The notes beneath the pieces were generated by a model. It was not told where the DNA came from. It ran no database searches and saw only the letters and a program-made list of their open reading frames with translations. From contig VGFA01000016.1 in NCBI GenBank assembly GCA_016869025.1, positions 1 to 57,327 on the forward strand: 57,327 nucleotides of DNA, in the 5' to 3' direction. Source of the stretch: Armatimonadota bacterium. Its GTDB lineage: Bacteria; Sysuimicrobiota; Sysuimicrobiia; Sysuimicrobiales; Humicultoraceae. Shown in pieces: positions 7,742 through 16,020 of the stretch. The position numbers were made by a program, and so were the translations under genes. Each line of letters begins with the position of its first letter. Within the stretch, counting starts at the first letter, position 1.

Positions 7742-8980
7742 ATGGAACCGCGACGGCGCATGAGCACCGGCAACCTTCTCTCACTCAGTCTCTATTGGTT
7801 CGGGCTCAACTTCCATTGGGGCGCGTTGCTCGCCATTGTGATCCCCGCGGAGGTGCTGCGGTTCGTCCCGGACGCGGAGAAGGGCCGTGCCCTCTCCCTG
7901 GTGTTCGCGGGTGGGGCGGCCATTGCCATGATCGTGATGCCGATCGCCGGCGCACTCTCCGACCGCAGTCGCGCTGCGATGGGCCGTCGGCGGCCGTTCA
8001 TGCTCGCGGGCGGAATCCTCAACGTGGCCGCCCTCGCGTTGATGGGTGCGTCGCCAACGCTATTGGCCTTCGTGGCCGCCTACTGGCTGGTGCAGTTCTC
8101 CAACAATCTGGGCGGATCGGCCTACAGCGGCCTCATCCCCGACCTGGTCCCAGACGATCAACGCGGCGTGGCGTCGGGATGGATGGGGCTGATGACCATG
8201 CTGGGGACCATCGCCGCGGCGGTGGCCGCCGGCATATTGATGGAGCGCGGCTACCGGGCCCAGGTCTACTGGCTGATCGCGGCGGTCCTCGCCGTGACAC
8301 TGGCGATCACGGTCTGGCGGGTGCGCGAGGCCCGGCCCCATCCTGCCGGCCCGTTCGATCTGGGAAGGTTTCTGCGCGGGTTCTGGGTGGACCCGCGCCG
8401 GCACCCGGACTTCGCGTGGCTGTTCGTCTCGCGCCTGTTCGTACTGATGGGCTTCTATACCGTGTTCAACTTCCTCCAGTACTTCCTCAAGGACTTCATG
8501 GGTATCGCCCGCTTCAAGGAGGCGACCGGGACCGTCAGCGCGGTCGTGGTGATCGGCGCGCTGGCCAGCGCGTTCATCGCCGGGTGGCTCTCTGACCGCG
8601 TGGGCAGGCGGGGCATCGTGTGCGCTTCCGCGGTGCTGATGGCCGCGCCGTGCCTGCTGTTTCTCACCGCGCCGAGCTTCCCGCTGCTGCTGGGCCTCTC
8701 GGCCGTCTTCGGCCTGGGCTATGGCGCGTTCATCAGTGTGGACTGGGCGCTGGCGACCGACGTGCTGCCGTCGCGGGAGACCGCGGCCGCCAAGGACATG
8801 GGAATCTGGGGCATCGCGACAACGCTTCCTCAAGTGCTGGCGCCGCTGCTCGGAGGCCCGCTGCTCGACAAGTTCAATCTGCGGGAACCGAATCTGGGCT
8901 ATGTGGTGCTGCTGGTGGCCGGAGCGGTCTACCTGCTGATCGGCTCGGCGCTGATCTGGCGGATCCGGGGTGCGCGATGA
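7742..8980 (+). CDS. MFS transporter, SLC45/sugar-transporter-like
   Basis: This protein of about 412 residues has 12 predicted membrane helices. The loop 2-3 signature DRSRAAMGRRRPFMLAGG is typical of the sucrose/SLC45-like and GPH-like sugar carriers, and a second copy SDRVGRRG occurs in loop 8-9. It may import a disaccharide or glycoside for the divergent GH1 enzyme; substrate is inferred from context only. ATG 7742 follows a G-rich ribosome site; ATG 7760 is an alternative. The next gene starts inside its stop codon (ATGA), so the two are translationally coupled and form an operon of four. Confidence 0.8.
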   Translation: MEPRRRMSTGNLLSLSLYWFGLNFHWGALLAIVIPAEVLRFVPDAEKGRALSLVFAGGAAIAMIVMPIAGALSDRSRAAMGRRRPFMLAGGILNVAALALMGASPTLLAFVAAYWLVQFSNNLGGSAYSGLIPDLVPDDQRGVASGWMGLMTMLGTIAAAVAAGILMERGYRAQVYWLIAAVLAVTLAITVWRVREARPHPAGPFDLGRFLRGFWVDPRRHPDFAWLFVSRLFVLMGFYTVFNFLQYFLKDFMGIARFKEATGTVSAVVVIGALASAFIAGWLSDRVGRRGIVCASAVLMAAPCLLFLTAPSFPLLLGLSAVFGLGYGAFISVDWALATDVLPSRETAAAKDMGIWGIATTLPQVLAPLLGGPLLDKFNLREPNLGYVVLLVAGAVYLLIGSALIWRIRGAR

Positions 8981-9927
8981 AGTGCGCCGCGGTGCAACTC
9001 GACGCAGGAGGGCTGACCACCACGAGGGCCGTGCTGGCCGCCACCGCCCGGTTCGTCGAGGCGGCCGCCGGTGCCGGCGCGGGGTTGGTGATCTTCCCTG
9101 CACACACCGGCACGTTCTATGTGGCCGCTTCAATGGGCGTGGGCGATCCCTTTGTGGAGCCCTGGCCACAGGAGCACGCGGCGGAGGCGGCCGACGCAGC
9201 GGGCGAGTGGCTGCAGGCAGCGCGCCGCCTGGCGTCGGGGTATCACGTGACGCTGCTCCCGGGCACGGTGGTGTGGCCGACCGGCGTGCCGGCCCCGGGC
9301 GGCGGAGGCAGCACCGGGCCGCACGGCGGGCTACCCGGCAGCCGGCCACCCGACGGCTGGCATCACGCGGCGCCCCTCATCACGCCGGAGGGCAGGGTGG
9401 TGCGCTGGCAGGTCCAGACGCACCTCACCGCGGCAGAGCGGCGGCTGGGATGGGTGCCTGGGGATGACCTGCGGCCCGCCGACACCCCGGCCGGCCGGAT
9501 CGGTGTTCTCATCGGGACCGATCTGTGGTACCCGGAAGCGGCGCGGATCCTGGCGCTGCAGGATGCGATCATTCTGGCGTGTCCTGTCGCGGTCTCTCAT
9601 CCGTACGGGGAACGGCACCAGTGGCGAGGGCTCTGGCAGCAGGTTCAACAGAACCAGGTCTTCGGGGTAGAGGCCGGCCTGTGCGGAGCCGCGGCCGGCG
9701 TGCGCTGGCAGTCCCGTACCGCGGCGGTCGCGCCGGTGGAGATGACCGCCGGCGAGACGGGCTGGCTGGCCGTCCTGGACCGCGAGGGGGACTACCTGCT
9801 CACCACGGACCTCGACGCGGGAGCGCTGCAAGAGGTCGTGCGCGCCTACGACATCTTCTCCCAGCTCAACCCGGTGCTCTACGCCCGCTATCTGCCGGCG
9901 ATCTACGAACGGTGGCGGGGTGAGTGA
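8977..9927 (+). CDS. Nitrilase-superfamily pseudoenzyme (all three catalytic residues replaced)
   Basis: This 316-residue protein has the carbon-nitrogen hydrolase fold: KCAAVQLDAG start, LVIFPAHTG, VQTHL, IGTDLWYPEA and a long C-terminus. The invariant Glu-Lys-Cys triad is missing. The Glu of FPE is Ala42, the Lys of the (R)KxHL motif is Gln147, and the Cys of the ICxD motif is Gly180. The structural Asp and Pro-Glu after it (TDLWYPE) are kept. It overlaps the MFS gene by ATGA and the next nitrilase by TGATG. The pairing with an intact paralogue suggests a non-catalytic subunit or regulator of a hetero-oligomer. A binding role for the transported ligand is possible but unsupported. Confidence 0.8.
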   Translation: MKCAAVQLDAGGLTTTRAVLAATARFVEAAAGAGAGLVIFPAHTGTFYVAASMGVGDPFVEPWPQEHAAEAADAAGEWLQAARRLASGYHVTLLPGTVVWPTGVPAPGGGGSTGPHGGLPGSRPPDGWHHAAPLITPEGRVVRWQVQTHLTAAERRLGWVPGDDLRPADTPAGRIGVLIGTDLWYPEAARILALQDAIILACPVAVSHPYGERHQWRGLWQQVQQNQVFGVEAGLCGAAAGVRWQSRTAAVAPVEMTAGETGWLAVLDREGDYLLTTDLDAGALQEVVRAYDIFSQLNPVLYARYLPAIYERWRGE

Positions 9928-11117
9928 TGGGCCTCAGCGCGCGGCTGCGTGAAGCCGCCTTTCGACACTGGCTCGGCTGGCGCACCCGGCCCGGCCTCAT
10001 CCGCGCTGCGCTCGACCGGATGCGGCTCGAACGCACGGACAACTGCGCTTCGCTGCCGCCACACAGGGTGCGGGTCGCCGCGGTGCAGATGCGGCTGCGG
10101 CTCATCGGCGATGTGACCGAATACGCGCAGATGATTGCCTCGCGCGCGCGCGACGCCGCGGCCCTGGGCGCGCAGTTGATCGTCTTCCCGGAGGACAGCG
10201 GTACGCACCTGGCAGGGCTCCTGCCAGGGCTCGACAATCTGCCCGATGATGTCTCTCTCGCGCAGGCCACCGGCGCGGTGGCCGGGCCGGGCGTAAGGCC
10301 CTCCGAGATCCTGCGCTTCATCGGCCCGGCGATCCGGGTGGCATACACCGCGACCTTCTCGGAGGTGGCGCGCCGGCTGGGCGTCTACATCGCCACCGGA
10401 AGCGCGATGCTGCCGGACGAGCATGGGGCCGTGCTCAATGTCGGCTACCTCTTTGGTCCTGACGGAGCGCTGCTGGGGCAGCAGGTGAAGTGCCACCTGT
10501 TGCCGCTGGAAGCATCCTGGGGTCTGGAGGCAGGGGACGATCTGCGCATCGTGCGCACGCCGGTGGGCGCCCTGGGGTTCCCGATCTGCATGGACGCCAC
10601 GTACTTCGAGACGTCGCGCATCCTGGCAGGCCTGGGAGCAGAGGTGATTATGATCCCGGCGTGCGACGTGCAGGAGGACCGAGCGGTCGGTGCGGCCCGC
10701 GCCAGCATCGGGGAGGCCCGTGGCGGCGCGGCCCCGGCCCCCTACAACGCATGGAAGGCGCTGCGCGGGCTGTGGCCGCGCGTGCAGGAGAGTCAAACCT
10801 ACGGGGTGCACGCCGCGATGGTGGGCCGCTTTCTGGGAATGACTGTCACCGGCCGGAGCGCGGTCCTGGCCCCGGTCGAGTTGACCCCGGATGGGTCCGG
10901 CGTCCTTGCCCAGGCGGCGTCGTGGGATCAGGAGGAGATCGTGGTCGCCGACCTCGACTACGGGGCCCTCCGCGAACTGTGGCGCACATCGGATGTAGCC
11001 GAAGGGTTCAACCTGGCTCTCTACAGGAAGCACTTCCCGGGCGCCTACGAGGATTACATGCGGCGTCACGCCGGCGGAAGGAGGATCAGCGATGGAGATA
11101 GTGGGGCTGCGCGGTGA
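9927..11117 (+). CDS. Carbon-nitrogen hydrolase (nitrilase superfamily), intact triad
   Basis: This 396-residue protein has a complete catalytic triad: Glu89 in LIVFPEDSG, Lys188 in QVKCHLL and Cys221 in FPICMDATYFE. It carries an N-terminal extension of about 45 basic residues before the usual VRVAAVQM strand and a long C-terminal region shared with the preceding pseudoenzyme. Family members hydrolyse nitriles, amides or N-carbamoyl groups; the substrate is unknown. The start is taken at ATG 9927, which shares the A of the upstream TGA (GTG 9924 also possible). Its 3' end overlaps the GNAT gene by 26 nt. Confidence 0.85.
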   Translation: MGLSARLREAAFRHWLGWRTRPGLIRAALDRMRLERTDNCASLPPHRVRVAAVQMRLRLIGDVTEYAQMIASRARDAAALGAQLIVFPEDSGTHLAGLLPGLDNLPDDVSLAQATGAVAGPGVRPSEILRFIGPAIRVAYTATFSEVARRLGVYIATGSAMLPDEHGAVLNVGYLFGPDGALLGQQVKCHLLPLEASWGLEAGDDLRIVRTPVGALGFPICMDATYFETSRILAGLGAEVIMIPACDVQEDRAVGAARASIGEARGGAAPAPYNAWKALRGLWPRVQESQTYGVHAAMVGRFLGMTVTGRSAVLAPVELTPDGSGVLAQAASWDQEEIVVADLDYGALRELWRTSDVAEGFNLALYRKHFPGAYEDYMRRHAGGRRISDGDSGAAR

Positions 11118-11649
11118 GAAGGTCCGGCTGGTCCCGGTGGACCGCTCGCTGCACTTCGACAACGCGCTGCGGTGGATGAACGATCCGGAGGTCACGCGGT
11201 ATCTCAACCTCTCTACCGGCGTGACCCCGGGGATGGAGGAAGAGTGGATCCAGAGGGTGCAGAAGCGGGACAACGACTTCACCTGGGCGATCCACGACGA
11301 GCGCAACCGGCACATCGGCTTCACCGGCCTCCACGGCATAGACTGGAGGCAGCGGCGGGCCACAAGCGGCATCGTGATCGGAGACAAGGATGCCTGGGGC
11401 CAGGGTTACGCCACCGACGTGTTGCGGGTGCGCACGAAGTTCGCCTTCGAAACGCTCAACCTTCACCGGGTCGAGTCCGAGGCGCTCGCCGACAATCGGG
11501 CCAGCCAACAGGCATTGGAGAAGGCAGGCTACAAGCGCGAGGGTGTCTTCCGCAAGCGCATCTGGGCCGAAGGCCGGTGGCACGACACGATCCGGTACGC
11601 GATCCTCGACGAGGACTACTTCGCCGCGGCGGGTGCCGCGGCTCAGTGA
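11092..11649 (+). CDS. GNAT-family N-acetyltransferase, RimJ/RimL type
   Basis: This 185-residue protein shows the RimL-like pattern: VRLVPVDRS at the start, WMNDPEVTRYL, IGFTGLHGIDW (beta-4), then the acetyl-CoA loop DAWGQGYATDVLRVRTKFAF and NRASQQALEKAGYKREGVFR near the C-terminus. Such enzymes acetylate ribosomal protein N-termini, amino sugars or small amines. It is the last gene of the MFS-nitrilase operon and overlaps the upstream gene by 26 nt. A hairpin follows 14 nt after its stop. Substrate is not predictable. Confidence 0.88.
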   Translation: MEIVGLRGEKVRLVPVDRSLHFDNALRWMNDPEVTRYLNLSTGVTPGMEEEWIQRVQKRDNDFTWAIHDERNRHIGFTGLHGIDWRQRRATSGIVIGDKDAWGQGYATDVLRVRTKFAFETLNLHRVESEALADNRASQQALEKAGYKREGVFRKRIWAEGRWHDTIRYAILDEDYFAAAGAAAQ

Positions 11650-11662
11650 GTTGGGCCGGGCT

Positions 11663-11685
11663 GGCCGGCCTCAGTGAGACCGGCC
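11663..11685. terminator. Hairpin between convergent GNAT and nrfH genes
   Basis: GGCCGGCCTC (11663-11672) pairs with GAGACCGGCC (11676-11685) around a 3-nt loop with one C-A mismatch. It lies between two convergent stop codons (11649 and 11695), so it can serve both strands. No long U-run is present on either side. Confidence 0.55.
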
Positions 11686-11694
11686 GGCCGGCCG

Positions 11695-12138
11695 CTAGAA
11701 CCCGTGCCCCACGCCCTTGTGGCACGCGAAGCACAGTCTCGACGGCTGCGCGGCGTGCGGCTCGACGAGCGCCACCATGCGCGCGTGGCAGGCCTGGCAG
11801 TTCGCCTCGAGGACCTGCTGGTTCGAGGGCCTGATCCGGATCGCCTGGACGTCCTTGAACGTGAAGGCGTACGAGTGCAGGAAGCCGTTCCTTGCCTTGG
11901 CCAGGTACTTGGCCGCTAATCCCTTGGGCACATGACACTGGTTGCATGTAACGGTCCGGTGCGTCGCGACCGCCCAGGCGTCGTAGTTGTCGCGCATGAT
12001 GTGGCAGTTGACGCAGGCGGCGGGATCGTCCAGCAGGTATGAGTAGCCCTTGCCGTAGACGAACGTGTAGGTGCCCAGGCCGAGAACACCGCCGGCCAGG
12101 AAGGCCAGCGCCAATCCGGTTACTGCCCAGGGACGCAC
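11695..12138 (-). CDS. nrfH: Cytochrome c nitrite reductase small subunit, tetraheme quinol dehydrogenase
   Basis: This 147-residue NapC/NirT-family protein has one N-terminal membrane helix (residues about 5-27) and four heme c sites: CVNCH, CNQCH, CQACH and CFACH. NrfH anchors NrfA to the outer face of the cytoplasmic membrane and passes electrons from menaquinol to it; a menaquinone operon is present in this window. The gene follows nrfA by 9 nt. In most described operons nrfH precedes nrfA, so the order here is reversed. Length is typical of the family. Confidence 0.93.
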   Translation of the reverse strand: MRPWAVTGLALAFLAGGVLGLGTYTFVYGKGYSYLLDDPAACVNCHIMRDNYDAWAVATHRTVTCNQCHVPKGLAAKYLAKARNGFLHSYAFTFKDVQAIRIRPSNQQVLEANCQACHARMVALVEPHAAQPSRLCFACHKGVGHGF

Positions 12139-12147
12139 GGTTTCCCC

Positions 12148-13455
12148 CTAGCGCTTCGGTCGGGGTGCTTTGAGCGCGGCGATCTCGGCGTGCCGGGCGC
12201 GGTCAATCGCGTCGCCCAGGATCCGGACGGCCTCCTGCGGGCTGTGGAAGCCCATGCTGTTCTCTGCGCTGATGAAGTCCCAGCGGATCTGCGCCTTGCG
12301 GTGTAGCCCGCGGGCTCCGGCCAGGTCCTTATCCGTGACGCCCTCGGCCATCGCCTTCTCTATCGCGGCCATGGCGTCAACGATCGCCCGTTCCGCCTGG
12401 GTCAACAACTGGTAGGTCCGGTCCTGGGCCTCCAGAACGCGCGCGCGCATCTCGGCTTCGGACTGGCGGTGGCAGGTCGTGCAGACGTTCTGCACGTTCT
12501 CCAGGGGCGAGCGGATCCAGTGGTCGGTGACCTTGACCGACCCCACCCTCTTGTAGGGCATGTGACAGTCCGCGCAGCCGACGCCTGAGCGGGCGTGGTT
12601 CCCGCTGGACCACAGCTCGAACTCGGGGTGCTGGACCTTGACCATCGGCGCCCTGGTGATCTTGTGCTCCCAGTCGGAGAACTTGATCTCGTCGTAGTAG
12701 GCCTCAATGTTCTCGATCTTCAAGCCCTTGGCCCACGGGAACACCAGGTACTTCTCGGTCTTGCCGCGGAAGTAGTACTCCACGTGGCACTGTGCGCACA
12801 CGTAGGTCCGCATCTCCTGCCTGGAAGCCGCGCCCACGTCAATCCCCCGGGTCTTCATCGCCTCGACGAACGCCGGCCGGGTCACGCGAAGGGCCATCGT
12901 TCTGGCGTCGTGGCAGTCTGCGCAGGAGATCGCGTGCTTGATCTTGTTCTTCTCGATCAGTTCCTTCATCGGGGTGGCATAGAACTGGGCCGCGCCGAGG
13001 GACTTCATCAGGCGGGGCACGTCGCTTGACTTGCAGGTCATGCAGGTGCCCGGCTTCTCATCGCCGAGCCGCTTAGTCTCCTGCACGGCCTTCAGTGCCT
13101 GGAGGTGTCCCTGCTCCTCGCGGTACTCAACGCTGAACGCGTTTCCGGCGAAGATCCTGGCGAGGTCGGGGTACTTGTCGAGCTTGGAAAATGCTTCTGA
13201 TCCGCCGTACCGCCCGTAGGCGCTGTACTTCACGAGCTCGGAGGTCCGGACCGTCTTGAGGTACGCCCCGTACTGGTCCGGGAAGTTGCGGCCCCAGACC
13301 GCGGGGTCCGGCTCGTCCTCAGCGACGTCAACGACCTTGAAGTAGGTCAGGCGGGCTTCCTGCTGCCGTACAACGATCGTCACAAGCAGCGCTGCTATGC
13401 CCGCGGCGACGACAACCCCCAGGGCCACGATCACCAGGTAACGGATGCGCACCAC
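12148..13455 (-). CDS. nrfA: Ammonia-forming cytochrome c nitrite reductase, pentaheme catalytic subunit
   Basis: This 435-residue protein has an uncleaved or signal N-terminal helix and five heme c motifs. The first is CMTCK, the Lys-ligated catalytic heme that defines NrfA, followed by CADCH, CAQCH, CADCH and CTTCH. The signature YVCAQCHVEYYF holds the catalytic Tyr and calcium-site region, and the HKITRAPM..QHPEFE region carries active-site His. It reduces nitrite to ammonium with six electrons in the periplasm-like space, partnered by NrfH just downstream. GTG at 13455 follows AAGGGG by 8 nt. The open frame continues far upstream but there it only shadows the opposite-strand gene. Confidence 0.96.
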   Translation of the reverse strand: MVRIRYLVIVALGVVVAAGIAALLVTIVVRQQEARLTYFKVVDVAEDEPDPAVWGRNFPDQYGAYLKTVRTSELVKYSAYGRYGGSEAFSKLDKYPDLARIFAGNAFSVEYREEQGHLQALKAVQETKRLGDEKPGTCMTCKSSDVPRLMKSLGAAQFYATPMKELIEKNKIKHAISCADCHDARTMALRVTRPAFVEAMKTRGIDVGAASRQEMRTYVCAQCHVEYYFRGKTEKYLVFPWAKGLKIENIEAYYDEIKFSDWEHKITRAPMVKVQHPEFELWSSGNHARSGVGCADCHMPYKRVGSVKVTDHWIRSPLENVQNVCTTCHRQSEAEMRARVLEAQDRTYQLLTQAERAIVDAMAAIEKAMAEGVTDKDLAGARGLHRKAQIRWDFISAENSMGFHSPQEAVRILGDAIDRARHAEIAALKAPRPKR

Positions 13456-13485
13456 TGATCGCCCCTTTCCCACTGATGGCGGTCC

Positions 13486-14319
13486 ATGTACAACCTTCTT
13501 CCGCGGCCGCGGATCACCTCCCTGGAGGAATACCGCACCGCTTTGGGAAAGGGATTCATGACGGCCATGTCCAGCCACTTCACCGCCATCGGCTTCCCCG
13601 TGCGCGAGGTGCGCGAGTATTGGGCGCTCGCGCAGCGGGCCGCGCAGGCCGGCAACCGCATCGCAAGCGAAGGCGGGCATACGCTGGTGCGGTGGGCTCC
13701 GGGTGGGGGGCCCGAGATCTGGGCGCAGACCAACGAGGCGGGGGAGGCATTGATCGCCACTCCGTTCTTCGCCGGCGACGACAGTTGCCGCATCGCGCTG
13801 ACCGGCGCCGGCCCTTCCGACTACGACGGCTTTGAAGGCTGGATTGACGGCTGGCTCAATCCCACCGAGGAAGACGAGCCGTACTCCGGGGTCTTCCCGC
13901 TGCGGGTTGATCTGGTGAACTACCTTGCCATCAAGCAGCACCTGCACCCGGAGAACGTTATCACGATACGCCTCGCCGTGATCCTGCACGAGGCCACGCT
14001 GTACGCGGATGCGCGCGCCTACGAGGCGGTCAGGGAGCACTCGTACCGCCCCCCGGTGCAGTCGTTCGCATCGAGCATCCACCACGGCGCGGACGAGCCC
14101 TCCGGCGACGCCGACGCGACGGCCCTTGTCACGGGGTACGTCACCGAGTCACACGAGCTGACCAACGTGGCCACCGGCGAGCGGTTCTGGTGGATGCGTA
14201 TCGCCACGGCCGGGGCCACCCTCTCGCTGGTGGCCGACCGCGGGGTCCTGCCGGCCGATCCCCGGGCCGGCGAGGTGCTCTCAGGGAGTGGATGGGTGCT
14301 CGGAGAAGCGCTACCCTAG
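13486..14319 (+). CDS. Hypothetical protein, possible OB-like C-terminal domain
   Basis: I do not recognise this 277-residue soluble protein. The N-terminal 130 residues are helical and aromatic-rich and the middle has an acidic stretch (NPTEEDEPYSGVFPLRVDLV). The last 80 residues read like a small beta-barrel (TGYVTESHELTNVATGERFW ... GSGWVLGEAL), resembling a nucleic-acid-type OB module. There is no signal peptide or membrane helix. Coding is supported by good codon structure and by the lack of a competing frame. It is divergent from nrfA with only 30 bp between starts, and its end overlaps the convergent ndk gene by 9 nt. No function can be given. Confidence 0.75.
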   Translation: MYNLLPRPRITSLEEYRTALGKGFMTAMSSHFTAIGFPVREVREYWALAQRAAQAGNRIASEGGHTLVRWAPGGGPEIWAQTNEAGEALIATPFFAGDDSCRIALTGAGPSDYDGFEGWIDGWLNPTEEDEPYSGVFPLRVDLVNYLAIKQHLHPENVITIRLAVILHEATLYADARAYEAVREHSYRPPVQSFASSIHHGADEPSGDADATALVTGYVTESHELTNVATGERFWWMRIATAGATLSLVADRGVLPADPRAGEVLSGSGWVLGEALP

Positions 14320-14904
14320 GATGATCTCCTCGTCCACCCTCCGGTAGTCGTACAGCTCCTGGGGAGAGAACCACATCCCGATCTCCGCCTCGGCTTCCTC
14401 GAGCGTCCCCGAGGCGTGGACCAGGTTGCGCACCGGGCGCTTCTGGAGGTTCGCAACAGCAGGGGAGTCGGCGGACAGATCGCCCCTGATAGTTCCCGGC
14501 GCGGCCCGGTAGGGCAGCGTGTCGCCGACCATCTTTCGGACTACCGAGACGGCATGCGTTCCCTGCAGCACGAACGCGACCACCGGAGCGGACGCGACGA
14601 ACTCGATCAGCCACTGCCGCACCTTCTGCCCGATGGCCAGGGGGTCATCGGTGCCCGCCTCGCGACGGACGTCCAGTCCTGCGGCCTCAAACGCCTCGCG
14701 CGTCTTGCCGCCAATGGTGCGCAGGAATCCCTCGTCCGATGGGTAGTGGCGCTCCAACATATCGGGCGTCGCCCGCATCATCTTCAGGCCGATCACCTTC
14801 AACCCCGCACCCTCAAACCGCCCCACGATCTTCCCGATCAGCCCGCGCTGGACGCCGTCCGGTTTCAGGAAGACGAGGGTGCGTTCGTATCGTGCATCTG
14901 GCAT
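14311..14904 (-). CDS. ndk: Nucleoside-diphosphate kinase with internal insertion
   Basis: The start ERTLVFLKPDGVQRGLIGKI, the VVAFVLQGTHAVSVVRKMVG helix, the PGTIRGD motif and the catalytic His in NLVHASGTLEEAEAEIGMWF are those of Ndk, which transfers phosphate between nucleoside di- and triphosphates. The protein has 197 residues against about 140-150 usually. The extra length is an insertion of about 45 residues (about 55-100) between the second helix and VVAFVLQG. The ATG at 14904 has GGAGG 6 nt upstream. It is convergent with the hypothetical gene and divergent from the DUF3048 gene. Confidence 0.93.
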   Translation of the reverse strand: MPDARYERTLVFLKPDGVQRGLIGKIVGRFEGAGLKVIGLKMMRATPDMLERHYPSDEGFLRTIGGKTREAFEAAGLDVRREAGTDDPLAIGQKVRQWLIEFVASAPVVAFVLQGTHAVSVVRKMVGDTLPYRAAPGTIRGDLSADSPAVANLQKRPVRNLVHASGTLEEAEAEIGMWFSPQELYDYRRVDEEIILG

Positions 14905-14944
14905 GCTCCACCTCCATACGGTCGCGGCGGGGCGTTCCCGCCTG

Positions 14945-14950
14945 TATAAT
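14945..14950 (+). promoter_or_regulatory. Perfect -10 box TATAAT upstream of the DUF3048 gene
   Basis: TATAAT at 14945-14950, preceded by TG, lies only 11 nt before the GTG start at 14962. Transcription would begin around 14956-14958, leaving almost no leader. No good -35 and no Shine-Dalgarno are visible, which suits a leaderless mRNA. Confidence 0.5.
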
Positions 14951-14961
14951 GTTACTCACCC

Positions 14962-16020
14962 GTGAGCCACAAGCAAAGAGCTGCAATCTGGTCGGCAACA
15001 GTTGCGGTGGTGCTCGCCGCGGGAATGGTCGCGTGGCGTGACGCCGGCCCCCAGATGGGGCAGACCGGTGTGGGAGCGATGGCGCCGCCCGAGGCGCCGG
15101 CGCTGCCCGAAGCGCAGCGTACCTTCATCCCCGGCGCCGACGGAGAGACGCCGTTCCTGGTCGTGATCGAAAACGCCCCGCAGGCCCGGCCGCAGTCGGG
15201 GCTGGCCGACGCGTGCCTGGTCTACGCTCTTCCAACCGAGGCGCGCATCACGCGCTTCCTGGCCTCCTACTGCGGGGACCCCCCCACGGCAATCGGGCCG
15301 GTGCGCAGCGTGCGGCAATACATGCTGGAGATCGCCTCGGACCTGGGCGCGATTCTGGTACACGCCGGCCACAGCGCGGAAGCGCTGGCGTCAATTCGGG
15401 CGCAGAAGTTCCCGGTCATCAACGAGTTCTGGGCATCGGGGCCGTTCTGGCGCGACCCTGCGCGCAAGATGCCCCACAACCTCTACACGCGGCTTGACCG
15501 CCTGCGCGCAGAACTACGAAGGAAGCCTCTGAGCGCCCGGCCCGGCAGTGTGCCCTACTCCATGGAGGTCGCGCCTCAGTTGGTGCTACCCGGCGCCACG
15601 CCTTCTGATGTGGTCGTGCTCGACTACGGGCCGCCCTACGCGGTCCGCTACCGCTACGATGCCGGGCGGCGTCGGTATCTACGCGACCAGGACGGCCGCC
15701 CTCACCTGGATGCGGACGGCAGGCAGATCGCGCCGGCATCGGTATTGGTCGCGTTCGTGCAGTGGCGAGACGTGATGGAGCAGGGAGCCCCGAGCAGCAA
15801 GATCACCCTGATCGGCACAGGGCGCCTCGCCATCATCACCGAAGGCCGCCTCGTGGAGGGAACCTGGCGGAGGTCCAAGGACAGGTCGCTGGCGCTTCAG
15901 ACCGCAGGCGGCGGTCCCGTGGTGCTGCCCCAGGGGCCGGTGTGGGTTGAGCTATTTCCGGTGGATCGGCCCTTTGCTGCTAGCACGGGCTCACCGGGGG
16001 CTGGACCCAGCTCCAGATAG
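14962..16020 (+). CDS. DUF3048-domain exported protein (YerB-like)
   Basis: This 352-residue protein has an N-terminal signal anchor (about 8-24) and the DUF3048 hallmark VVIENAPQARPQSGLADACL, followed by EARITRFLASY and GPVRSVRQYMLE, and later the C-terminal half with FVQWRDVMEQG. DUF3048 proteins such as Bacillus YerB are cell-surface proteins whose function is not established. The GTG start is set by the hydrophobic N-terminus and the nearby -10 box. The last 41 nt overlap the 3' end of the opposite-strand otsAB fusion, so both C-termini are encoded by the same DNA. Confidence 0.88.
   Translation: MSHKQRAAIWSATVAVVLAAGMVAWRDAGPQMGQTGVGAMAPPEAPALPEAQRTFIPGADGETPFLVVIENAPQARPQSGLADACLVYALPTEARITRFLASYCGDPPTAIGPVRSVRQYMLEIASDLGAILVHAGHSAEALASIRAQKFPVINEFWASGPFWRDPARKMPHNLYTRLDRLRAELRRKPLSARPGSVPYSMEVAPQLVLPGATPSDVVVLDYGPPYAVRYRYDAGRRRYLRDQDGRPHLDADGRQIAPASVLVAFVQWRDVMEQGAPSSKITLIGTGRLAIITEGRLVEGTWRRSKDRSLALQTAGGGPVVLPQGPVWVELFPVDRPFAASTGSPGAGPSSR

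Noticed and set aside
12148-14085. A 645-residue version of NrfA
   Set aside because: The extra N-terminus is antisense to the plus-strand gene at 13486 and lacks an export signal; the GTG at 13455 gives a proper membrane anchor.
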